A program made the position numbers and the translations under genes. Shown one piece after another: positions 1 through 10,256 of a DNA stretch of 64,000 nucleotides. The notes under the pieces were generated by a model that was not told where the DNA came from, ran no database searches, and worked only from the letters and a program-made list of their open reading frames with translations. The first letter of the stretch is position 1; every line of letters starts with the position of its first letter. Source of the DNA: Durusdinium trenchii (Eukaryota > Sar > Dinophyceae > Suessiales > Symbiodiniaceae); contig CAXAMN010003558.1 in assembly GCA_963970005.1 (NCBI GenBank), positions 80,553 to 144,552 of the forward strand, written 5' to 3'.

Positions 1-375
1 AAAGTTTTTGACAGGTCGACGCTTTGTTCCTTGATTTATGTTGCATGTGCACACTCATTTGTAGCCGACTTGCAACGTACTGTAGCGAGGAGGCGGGGCA
101 AGAATTGCCAATGGGCTTTCAGGAGTGGTTATTTCAGCTGAATCCAAATTTCAGCAACCAGCAAGCCCCCCAAGAACCAAATGCTGCTTCAGGAACAGAA
201 GGATATTAGTTTGCGGCAGTTTGCTAATTGAATAATATATTATATTGAAGTTGATTCTAGCAGCCAGTCTGACTTAATATCTCAGGGTCAGGACTATGTG
301 CCGCTTGGTGGCTTGGTGAGGAAACTTGTGCCTCGATTTGGCTGCGCCCCTGCACCTCCGTGGCAATGTTGTGAG

Positions 376-2620
376 GTCAATAAGCACAAAGCGGACCCGC
401 ATGGGCGAACGCCCTTACACATTGCCACCAGTGGGGGCCACTTCGCAGTGGTTCGCTATTTGATCGAAGCAGGCAGCCATGGGTTTTGGGTGTCCGTTTG
501 GGGCGGCTGAACTCGGACTTGTGTGTCCACGATCGATCGCAGAGAGGTTCACGGGGTTTCGGATTTGGCGGTGGGTGTAAAGTGTAAAGCAATCTTGAAT
601 GCTATACTACATGCAGGCAAGAACTCACACGTGTACTTGAGGTCGGGGACTGAAAGCCTTACCTATAAAGAAAGACGTCACGCACGGCAGGAATGCAGTG
701 CAGACCTGAATTTAGACACATCTTCTGGATGACACCTCTGAATCGATGGTCAACCCATGTCAACCCTCCCAAGTTGACCTTCGCAGTCCAAATTTTCTTG
801 ATTCTATTGGCTCACCGCTCACCCCCGTCAGTCGTCAGATTTCAGCGAGAAATCCCCTAAGCGTGGTAGGGTTGAGGCGACCACCATCGGCTGAATTTGT
901 GCCCGTTCAGCACTATGTTGGGCGATTCAATCTCAGATGTCGGGCGGAATGTGTGTGTGTGTGTGAAATACGATGTTGTATCATGAGCACTTTCAAACGT
1001 TTCTGCTAGTGCTACAATCGAACCAAGCCAGTTGGCATAGGCCCATGCCAACGGCCGGATTCCGTCAGTTGGTTTGAACTGCAAAGTATTAAGAGAGCCC
1101 GAACTGTCACGTGATGTTCAGTCCGTCAAGCTTCAAAGCTTCAATATCAGAGGACTGCCTAATGTATAGACTTGATTTGATAAATAACACCTCCTCTACA
1201 TTCCCCTACCAGAATTGGCTTACATGAATCAATCAGCCGTTTTTGATGAATCAAGCACTCCCCCGTCGACATTCACCGCGAAGCACTGCGAGGTGCCAAT
1301 CGCAACCAAGCCGACCACTTTGGCCGCACGCCGCTCATGGAGGCGAGGAAGCGGCCGGTTTCGGAGTGACGACGTCGAAGGCGAAACGGAGAAATCGTTC
1401 GACCGGTGGCCGGGCCCAAGAGCCATGAAAAAAAGGAGAGCCAAGATATTGGATGTTGGTGTTCTTCGTATCGTATTTGAGCTTCAGGATGCCCGAGAGT
1501 TCGTGACCAACGTCGTTGAGTACCAAGCCTTTGGATGAGGGTCACGCTGTATCCGGATGAAAGTTCAAACAATCTGCTGGTGTTCACTTGTGATTTTTTG
1601 GGCTTATAAGATATACTGTACTGAAATCTTGTCTCGAGGAGTGCAAAAAACGGGTCTTGAGCCATCTGTGTTAGATTTGACCCAGACCCATAACATGTGC
1701 TGTCCAAATCTATTCGCGAGGGATGTCTTGGAAAGGCTGCTGAAACATGCTTTCTACATCTTTCTACCGTGGGTGGGTGACTCAAATTGCTATCCCTCCC
1801 AAACAAAAGCTGATTTTCTCCATCCTTAGTCCCACAATGTAAATCTTGATGCACCTGACTTATCTGACGTTTTCCATCTATTGCCAATACATACAATTCT
1901 TGAACAGAAAGCGTGGAAGCTGCGAAAGGCGGACCTTGTTTTCCTGTTTTCACACTGTTGACATGATGGGCATGTTCAGACATGTGCATCCTCATTTATT
2001 CCGACGTGTGTTCTATTTCTTTGGATTCCAGCGGCCTCCACGTATCCAAGGCTGCGCGTCTGGGGCGTTTGGAGCTGGTGCGCTTGCTCCTGCAGGTGGG
2101 CTCGGTCAGTGGCTCTTGACGTTTTCCCAGACCGATGGCCTACCTACGTACGCGAACATATGCGAAGGTCAGACACCTCAGAAACTCAGCATCTCTCAAT
2201 GGATGGTCTACGTACCGAAATGATCCTGACGTTCAAACAGGTGTACTTGAATCGATCGGTTTGGATCAACAAGTGCGGCCCTTAATCTGATGCAATCTCC
2301 AGGCGGGCGTCGACAAGTTCAAGGCTGACAACTTTGGCAGGACTGGGCAGCGGATTCCTTTACCTATGGGATCATACAGAGTCTTTAACGGCATCTTTCA
2401 GTCTCAGGCTTTAGAACTCTTCCCTCCAACTGGAAAGACATAGCTGCTATCAATCCTCCGCGGGTAGATGATGACCTCCTCTATCAGGTGGTTGCGACTT
2501 TTGACAGCTTGGAATGGCCGTGATCGGTTGCAACCAGAGTTGATAGGACTCCCCTGGATGCGGCAATGGCGAATGGACATCTGCGTGTGGTGGAGTGGTT
2601 GAAGGAGGGCCCGCAGCAAG
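376..2620 (+). CDS. Ankyrin-repeat protein gene, five internal exons (partial)
   Basis: Five short exons join in phase into a chain of ankyrin repeats, which act as protein-binding scaffolds. Exons: 376-472, 1293-1342, 2051-2095, 2303-2340 and 2547 to about 2620. Pieces read in order include ADPHGRTPLHIATSGGHFAV, the LIEAG|ANRNQADHFGRTPL junction, TPLME|AARLGRLELVRLLL, AGVDKFKADNFGR|TPLDAA and NGHLRVVEWLKEG. These match the GxTPLHxAAxxGxxxVVxxLLxxGA consensus across each junction. Intron donors are GC (473), GC (1343), GT (2096) and GA (2341). All end in AG followed by G. The first coding exon and the end of the gene are not identified, so partners and cell location are unknown. The family call is firm; exact exon edges are inference. 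Confidence 0.72.
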
Positions 2621-3529
2621 GTCAATTGGTGCAGGCGGGGAATGGAATAGAGGTGACTGAAAAGAATAACATTGATAAACAAATGATATGTCCTGGTTGT
2701 GACAAGCAAAGGGATTTCAGATGTCCTGCTGAGAAAATTGAAACTTGAGAAAACAGTATCTTACTATCTCATGTTGTTTGTTTCGACAACTAACAATGGA
2801 TTGGTGCTTGCTGTAGTTATTCCGTTTAAGTGTTGCAAGATTTTGCATGGGAGGTTGAACGATTCAACATCTTGAAGGACATATACAATAGGCAGCATAC
2901 TATAGCATATGCAATCAATATATAAATAAGCGAGTATAGTGAGCTGTGGGTTGACTGTTCCTCCGTCATTCGACTCAGACTCACCGCTCTTTTCACGAAC
3001 GTTTTTTCCGAGACGGCCCACGGTGTCACAGGCATGGCCAGCCACCGAGACGCCCAAGCCGTCTGGTGGGTCGGTGAAATGGGAAGTGTTTAAGTTGTGA
3101 CATCCCGTCACCGATCTGGTGAACTTCCCCGCCCGTCCCGGCCGGAAACTGGCCGAGAGACGTCCGGGCAGCCGTGTTGGGACATGTAAGGCTTTTCTTG
3201 TGCCACTCCGATAGGCGGTCCTTTCGTTCATTTGGGGCTGCTAATGCAGCGCTTGAACACTAGTGCCTGCTGAAATCGCAGGGCGGGGGGTGGGGAGCTT
3301 GCAGGATTTTGATGTGAAACTCTCTTTCATAGTATCCGTTCGAGATCGTTCGATATACCATGAGGCGAGCATTCGACGATCCAACAGGCGAGCCATCCCA
3401 GACATGGAATGTATTTTACTCACATTGGCATGGTTTCTGGCATTGCACCCACAGCTAACTGCCCGAACCACCCGTCACATCCCTGGTTGTCCCCTGCTCT
3501 CTCTCTCTCTCTCTGTCTCTCTCCGAGGT

Positions 3530-3745
3530 ATGCCATGGCCTTCGGGGATGCCGAAGACGTGCGCTTCGAGGCCTTTTTACCGGTGCTCCGAAGCTTTTGG
3601 GCGCTCCGTCCGACGGTCCCTCAACGGACGCATCGCGTGGAACGAGCCCCCCCCCCCGCACGGACCTCCGCGGCAGAACGGGCGGGACGCATGGTACCGA
3701 CGGTGGCGGATGAACATCACCCGACCGACGAAGTGGCTGAAGTGA
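3530..3745 (+). CDS. Unassigned coding-like exon
   Basis: A GC-rich open stretch starts just after a CT-rich tract and an AG (acceptor-like). It reads YAMAFGDAEDVRFEAFLPVL and continues with Pro/Arg/Glu-rich sequence. Composition and the preceding polypyrimidine tract look like a dinoflagellate exon. I do not recognise the family. It could be the next exon of the ankyrin gene or the start of another gene. Confidence 0.3.
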   Translation: MPWPSGMPKTCASRPFYRCSEAFGRSVRRSLNGRIAWNEPPPPHGPPRQNGRDAWYRRWRMNITRPTKWLK

Positions 3746-3784
3746 GACTTTGTCGGAGATCATGGGCGACAGCTGTTCCGACAT

Positions 3785-3897
3785 GATGGTAACAAGTGCC
3801 TTACTAGTAGTTACAAGAAGCTATTAGAAACAAGTGCATCGCTACTAGTAACAAGTGCCTTACAGTACTAGTAGTTACAAGAAGCTCCACGGTGGTC
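3785..3897 (+). repeat. CTAGTAG-family dispersed repeat, copy 1
   Basis: Two imperfect tandem units built from CTAGTAGTTACAAGAAGCT and CTAGTAACAAGTGCCTTAC. Bases from 3798 match the reverse complement of 4702-4730 at 28 of 29 positions, so this copy and the next form an inverted pair about 0.8 kb apart. Confidence 0.75.
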
Positions 3898-4699
3898 CTT
3901 CGGTCTGTTTCGCGACATCGGAGATCCTGGGAGCCACTTGTAGACCGGCAGAACGGTCGGAATGCTATAGATCACATCATCGTCCTGGTCAATTGCTTTC
4001 CATGGGTGTGTTTGAACCTGAGGTTACTCAAAGAAAAGAGCACCAATGATCCTCAACGTCAAACGCACAGATTTCTGTGCGGAATGGTTAGATGATGTTA
4101 TATGAACACCTGCAACTCTATGGCCACTGCAAGGAGCTCTTTGGGGTTCCAGCCGGCTCCTAGTGGAGAGGGATGCCTCTCTGCAGACTGACAGCTCCTC
4201 TGGTCGGTCCAGGAGGTCTCGGAAGTCACGGACCGGTACAATCCCAATCAGAAGGCCCAGGGGTGTGGACGAACGTTTCGATGTTTGGACGAAAACGTGG
4301 GTCAGGGGAGGTTTCGAGGACTGGGAGTGTATGACTGGGAGTGGACGTGAAGCAGAAGGAAGGACCAACCTTGAAAGATGAAGCATTTTTGTTGGTGGTC
4401 TTCGAATTTGATTGATGCTACTTTTAAATTCATCCCAGTAGGCTGATGCCAGATGTGAGTGATGGGCCAAAAGACATGCTGATCGAGGAACGGAAGCAGC
4501 TCCCGCTAAGTTGGACACCACAGAAACCACAGAATCCCTACGATGCGCTTAAATGCGACATGTGGTGAATGCATGTGAATGCCAGCATCACCCACTACGT
4601 GTCGTGTTTTCAAAAGAACATGTCGACCACGCTAAACACGGTAACTCGAGTCGACGTAAAACGACAGAAATCTCTAAGCTATTAGAATTAAAATTGAAA

Positions 4700-4768
4700 T
4701 AATAGCTTCTTGTCACTACTAGTAAGGCACCTGTTACTAGTAGCGTGGCACTTGTTCCTAGCTGTGGA
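4700..4768 (-). repeat. CTAGTAG-family dispersed repeat, copy 2 (inverted to copy 1)
   Basis: Reverse-complement copy of the repeat at 3785-3897, including the GGCACTTGTTCCTAG and AGCTTCTTGTCACTACTAG blocks. The 0.8 kb between the pair holds no gene I can recognise (a short Ser/Arg-rich open frame lies at 4163-4381). Confidence 0.7.
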
Positions 4769-5286
4769 CCCTCCGAAGTCTGACACGGACCTCGCGTCAC
4801 GACGAGATCGTTCACCCTCCAGTCGTGAACCCAGATCCGTTCAGCGGGACGAGCTGATCCACAGGTGACGATCCGGAAGCCCATTCAGCGAGAGTGGGCG
4901 GCCTTGGTGCATGTGTGAAAACCATTGATCCGTCAGTCTTGCCTGAGGTCAGTCTCGCAAATTTCCTGAGATGTTCCAACAATTATTGATCCTGGCTCAG
5001 AGTGAGGATGACCCTGGCACGGACCTTCAACTGACATATCCTGATGTCTCGTCGGCCAAGGGTTTCAGATGCTTTCATCTAACCTGAAGCCCCTTTGCAG
5101 ACGAAATCGTCTCAGGTTGGTTCCCCGAGTCAAGGCTTTTTCGCGCAGACTCAAGGCTCTAAGGTTCCTTCCTGTTTGCTGGGAATTCAATCGGATTCAT
5201 CTTTGGATTCGTTTGGATTCATTGATTCCAATGAAAGCCAAGAGGTTTGGAGCGAAACGTTGGAGTCATGCGGACCTTTGGCATAG
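4762..5286 (+). CDS. Uncharacterised gene pieces, three coding-like exons
   Basis: Three open stretches with coding character lie close together. The first is 4762-4864, with a CTAG acceptor and an ACAG|GTGA donor, reading VDPPKSDTDLASRRDRSPSS. The second is about 4948-5070, including EMFQQLLILAQSEDDPGTDL. The third is 5101-5286, Ser/Gln-rich (TKSSQVGSPSQGFFAQTQGS...) and ending in a stop, preceded by TTTGCAG. The phases I can assign do not join all three cleanly, so they may belong to one gene with missed exons or to more than one. No family recognised. The last piece looks like a C-terminal exon. Confidence 0.33.
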
Positions 5287-5689
5287 GAAGACGTCCTGCC
5301 TTAGGATTACAGTGGAACCTGACGGCGAAGGTCATAGCCACTTGGTCCGAGATTGTCTGCAGGGCGGTCTGAGGTGTTTGGTGAGCGGTTTGGAGAACAA
5401 TGTTTGTCAGTTTTTGGTGCGCTGGTTCCAGTGCTGAAGGATTTTGATGCATTCTAGTGGCTAATTACTGTCTGTTTCTTTGCCATGAATTGTTGACCTC
5501 GCGGCCACGGCAAGTTGCAGCCTGTTCACTGAACTGCCAAGAACCCCCTTGTCACATGTGCTGAGCCAACACAATTGATATATAATTCGTTTCTGCCATG
5601 TGATACGAGAAAGACGACGACAACAAAGGGCTCTAATTTCTTCGCATATATATATATATATATAGAGTATCCCTGTTCATACCCCTGTT

Positions 5690-6297
5690 CGTGAGCTCCG
5701 ATGGACCTCTCGCGTGCTGTTGGGCGGTCCGGATGCGTTGCCGGCGTCGTTCCCGGCGGAACCGGTGAAGCGACGACGCCGGCCCGACCGAGGCTATCAG
5801 ATCTGTGGCACTTGGTCTGGACGACGGCCCGAGGCGCGGCACCTCTCTGGGGATTTGGAATGTGAAAATCCTTCAAGCAGCTTGTGCTTCATGAGCTGAT
5901 CATTGGGTATATAGTTTTTTTTTTTTTAAATCTGAATCTTCAGGACCACCAAGATCACTGCTTCATTCACCGCTTCATCTTCAGATCCCAGTCGACTTCA
6001 TGCGACTTCATGCGACTTCATGCGACTTTTTCGACTCGTGTGATCTTTCACCGAAGACGGTCGTCCGACCGCTCGAACGGTCGCGGGTCGACGACCGAGC
6101 TCGAGCGAGCTTGCTCCGGCCCAGGCGATGTCCGAAGCAGAGGGCGTGGCTTGGAGCTTCGAACTGACCTTGGGAGAGAACCGCTGGGAATCGCCGGGAA
6201 GCCCGACTCGGATGCGTTGGTGGAATGGGTTGGGGAGTTTTTCCCGATAAACAAAAGAGCTTGCCGAGAGAGAAAGGCATGCAGGGTAAGACCCTAA
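5690..6297 (+). other. GC-rich exon-like stretches of unknown function
   Basis: 5692-5865 is open and Arg/Pro-rich (LLGGPDALPASFPAEPVKRR). 6050-6297 is open in more than one frame (for example GKPDSDALVEWVGEFFPINK). High GC against AT-rich flanks suggests exons, but I cannot choose frames or join them. Confidence 0.25.
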
Positions 6298-6384
6298 CAA
6301 CTAGATGCAACTAGCAAGTTGCAATTTTTGGTTGTTTTGATTTGATTTTCATTGCGAGCTTATCGCGGCCCGCTATTTCTCGAT

Positions 6385-6835
6385 CAGCCAGCCAGCCAGC
6401 CGGCCGGCCGGCCGGCCGGCCAAGAACCACGGTCCNNNNNNNNNNNNNNNNNNNNNNNNNNNNNNNNNNNNNNNNNNNNNNNNNNNNNNNNNNNNNNNNN
6501 NNNNNNNNNNNNNNNNNNNNNNNNNNNNNNNNNNNNNNNNNNNNNNNNNNNNNNNNNNNNNNNNNNNNNNNNNNNNNNNNNNNNNNNNNNNNNNNNNNNN
6601 NNNNNNNNNNNNNNNNNNNNNNNNNNNNNNNNNNNNNNNNNNNNNNNNNNNNNNNNNNNNNNNNNNNNNNNNNNNNNNNNNNNNNNNNNNNNNNNNNNNN
6701 NNNNNNNNNNNNNNNNNNNNNNNNNNNNNNNNNNNNNNNNNNNNNNNNNNNNNNNNNNNNNNNNNNNNNNNNNNNNNNNNNNNNNNNNNNNNNNNNNNNN
6801 NNNNNNNNNNNNNNNNNNNNNNNNNNNNNNNNNNN
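6385..6835. other. GCCA/CCGG simple repeat running into a 400-N assembly gap
   Basis: Repeated CAGC and CCGG units at about 6385-6424 are followed by Ns from 6436 to 6835, exactly 400. The round number suggests an estimated gap size, and the repeat at its edge probably caused the break. Any frame crossing it is meaningless. Confidence 0.9.
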
Positions 6836-8470
6836 CGCGAAATAGCAGGCCGGGTTGCCCGCGCTGTCTTTGATTTTGTAGCTTTTGCAGGCTTTTTGCA
6901 CCCGAAGTATTCCGAAGCCTTCTGCAAGCACCTTCGACCATGATTGTGTTGCATGGGGACCCAATACATGTGAACTGCTTTGGTCCTTTTGCTTGACACT
7001 ATCTTGGCCTTGCCGAGAAAATGATATGCGCATTATATGCGCAGATGACAAAGAAACATCTTGCTGCGAACTCACAATCTCATTTATGATGGCGACAAGA
7101 CTGCTCCCAGTCCGGGGCATGTTCTGCTTCCATCCAAGCATCGCACCATATTGTACCAGGCCGAAACTGTTCGCTGTATTGTTAAGCATCTCGAAGTGTT
7201 CTCTGAAACGAAGCTCAGCCCTAAATATCAAGGTTTGCAGACATTGGGTTTTGTACGCGTATGTATACCAGCCCGGCAACCCGATTCATCCTAATCTGCC
7301 TAATGCTGATGCAGTCACTTGGTATTGGGGAACCTGCCTGCATGTTAGAATCGCTTAAAGGTGATCCACCCTTTCATAACAAAGTTCTTATGTCTCCAAT
7401 CGATCTTGCTCAGATACTCCTGCCATTCCAAAATTCGCTGGAATTGCCCTATTCCGCTCGCAAAACCGCCAAGTCGCGGACCAAACCTGGATGTGATGTT
7501 TGAAGACTCGCTCCACCTGCGTGAGGTTTTACCTCATCCAGGATCACGATCCCGAAAGGAGCAGAATGCCGTTTTTTTTGCCGTAACGGAGGAGGAGACG
7601 ACGAGGGACAGGGACTTCAACATGAGCCCAGGTTGGAATCTTTAACTTTAGGCCCAAAAGAGGCTGGAAACTCAGAGTTAGAATATACCCAAGCCATGAG
7701 CAAGAGTCTTTATTCTGCAGGTGACAGACATACTAATTGTTCCGTGCTTTTTTTTTCCAGCATACGGCCCAACTGGCCAACCAACCTCGCAGTGACCAGG
7801 ATGTGGTCATTTCGGAAGGACTGGAAATTGGCATCGACTGGTTGAGAAGGTTTGGGGGATCTGAATCCGTATGAAGGACGACAAACAAAGAGCGACAGGT
7901 ATGTCCGACTCTTCACTTTTTGTCCGACTCTTTTGAGTTTGCGAGGTTCCGCCCGGTTTGGTGGCGAACTCAAAGCATTGAACCATATCACCTCTTCCCT
8001 GGGAATAAGACATCGGCGGGTGGAATCAGCCCGCAGCCCCCAAGCCCGAACCTCAGTCATGCTCAACAGACCAGCGAAAAGAGAGACGACCATTGTTCCA
8101 CCACTGCATCATGCAGCAAGTCACAGCATCAACTGCATATAATATCACCGGCAACAACCAACAACAACGACCATAGCAATGGGCCATGGGATGCCATGGG
8201 GCTTATATTCAAATAACGGGTTCCAGCATTTGACTGGTTTTAGTGGCTTATGTTCACCTCATGGGAGTGAAGATGGAGACAGAGTGGAACCAAACTTGAT
8301 TGGGCTGTATCCCCAAAGGGTCAAAACTGGGACACTCTGGTGGATCTACTGAACATGAATAGATGGGGGATCTACCAGGCGTCAAGGTCAACCGAATTAC
8401 CAGTAAAATGCAGGGGTTCCGGTTTTGACCCACAACCATAAAGAACTACGGAACCGCAAAGACCTCCGGC
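6836..8470. other. Stretch without a recognisable gene
   Basis: No protein family recognised. One moderately coding-like + strand frame ends near 8216 (polar, containing ATTNNNDHSNGPWDA). Otherwise I see only ordinary AT-moderate sequence, which could be intronic or intergenic. Confidence 0.4.
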
Positions 8471-8473
8471 GTG

Positions 8474-9101
8474 ATGACCAAACGACCCGGCCGGACGCAC
8501 GAACTCCACCTCGAAACTCCGGATGGGCCGTTGGCACGATGTTCCGCACGGGCCGTCGCGAGGCGGATTGTTCCCAACGTGCCCAAAGCCACCAAGGAGG
8601 TGGGAACGGTGCCAGCAGCGAATTCGCTGCTGGGATCTGTGGGGGGTGAAACCTCCGGTTGCAGGTTCCATGTGATGCTTCTGGTATTCCTGCTAGCTTT
8701 GTTGTCCGCCAGGCAGTGCCTGTGGGTCCGCTCGCGGGGCCTAAACACGCGAGGGCGACCAAGTCTGGAAAGTGGATGTACTGGGGAGACGAAGCGTCCC
8801 AGACCGAACAGGCAAACCGCGAGTTGATTTCACAGGTGAGATTTGGCCTCATGATCCTGCTGCTTTGCATTCACTTCATGCTCTTTTATAACACCTTTTC
8901 GAAGGGGTGGAGATGAATTGGATGCAATTCAACATGACCAATCACTACTTTGATCCCGTACTTGCACTGATCCACTGTGTCAGCTGGGGCGACGAACGAC
9001 TGACACTGTAAAGTAAAGCAATGGCTTAAATTGCTAAGTGAGCAACAAAAAGCACCTGGCTTTCTACAAACTTTCAGGTGGAGTTCTTTGCGAGCTGCTA
9101 G
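8474..9101 (+). CDS. Small uncharacterised protein gene, 2-3 exons
   Basis: A start at 8474 opens exon 1 (8474-8599), which reads MTKRPGRTHELHLETPDGPL and ends at AAGGAG|GTGGGA. Exon 2 (8713-8835) follows a CCAG acceptor in phase, includes GPKHARATKSGKWMYWGDEA and ends at CACAG|GTGAGA, a strong donor. A possible third exon starts at 9078 after CTTTCAG and reaches a stop at 9101 in the same phase. Another frame there (GVLCELLAGTSVSDAEFGKA) also looks coding, so the 3' end is uncertain. The predicted product is about 90 residues, basic, with no recognised domain. The two joined exons with AG|G junctions are the main support. Confidence 0.45.
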
Positions 9102-9202
9102 CTGGAACTTCTGTCAGCGATGCAGAGTTTGGCAAAGCTTTTGGCTCCAAAGCCATACCTTGCACAACATAGAAGTGATGGCAATGGCCCAGTATATAGG
9201 CA

Positions 9203-9442
9203 GTGCAATGTGTGTTTGAAACTTCCAAGGAACCACACGAAGCACCCAGAGCACACCAAGCAGCTTCTTCCCTTTTGAACGCCGCCTTGGCGCGCACATG
9301 CGGCGCCGGCGCTTGTGGACGGCAGTTCTCCCTTGCCTTTCACTCTGGCGAGGCGAGTTTTGGGCGGAGCCTTGTGCCGAAAGACGAGAACGGCAAGCTT
9401 GCCTACTCTGGATTACAAGACGATGACTGTAACTTCTCTTAG
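9203..9442 (+). CDS. Uncharacterised open frame
   Basis: A 79-codon GC-rich frame includes EPHEAPRAHQAASSLLNAAL, then FGRSLVPKDENGKLAYSGLQ, and ends in a stop. It may be a separate last exon of the gene at 8474. No family recognised. The span 9500-10250 after it holds nothing I can identify. Confidence 0.28.
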   Translation: MQCVFETSKEPHEAPRAHQAASSLLNAALARTCGAGACGRQFSLAFHSGEASFGRSLVPKDENGKLAYSGLQDDDCNFS

Positions 9443-10256
9443 GGAGTATAGTACTGGACAGCCTAGTGATGGCGTATGTCGAAGTTCAGATTTGCAGTGA
9501 AACATGGGCGAAACATGGGATACAAGGGGGCGTCTACGTGGGCCGTGGCCCTCAGGCTTTAGAGTTTCACCTCAGCATGTCTTTTTGACCAGTAGAGTAG
9601 AGGGCGACTTGCTCCCATGCCTTTCCTGATAGCTTGAGCAACCGCCACTGCAAGCAGCATGGAGCTTGTCGTTTGGTCTTCCAATCATGCATATGGACAG
9701 AAGTCAGGAGGATTCCACGAACGAGAATCATTGGTTCATAACTTGCAGGACGAGGAGACCCATTCAATTGACAAACCTTTCATTTTAAAAGCTCCTTGAC
9801 AGCCCAGCCCACTTCATGTACCACCATTCGACGGCGCAGAGTTCGCGAGCGGACAGGTGGCCTCCCTTCCAAGCGTGTGTTTGCCATGCCAGGCCTTTCT
9901 TTTCTCACCATGAGGGTTGATGGGGTATTGGCCGACAATTGCTACAAGATGTGATGTGCTGGTTTGTTGTTGTTGTTTTTTCATACTGTAACATCCGAAA
10001 TTACAGCTGGTCTTATGTGGTTATGAGCTGTTTTGGTGGTTTATTGAGTTTCTTTCATTTTCCTTCCTGATTTATCCGATCAATTCGGAGTTGCTCCACC
10101 CGAAGATTTCACGAAAATCACTGCCGATGTTTGCTGAGTCACGCATTATTTATCTACACCTTGTAGGTTGGACCCCTCGACTTATAAGCATGTGGTGAGA
10201 CCTACTCCCCCTTTTTGGATTCTTCCTCAAACAACGGGGACGGACGCGCTCAAGTC

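Noticed and set aside
1273-1995. 240-codon open frame on the - strand
   Set aside because: It runs antisense across an ankyrin exon and introns. Composition is not protein-like over most of its length and no motif is visible.
6311-7279. Long frames crossing the 400-N gap on both strands
   Set aside because: Their length comes from Ns; real sequence on either side gives only short uninformative peptides.
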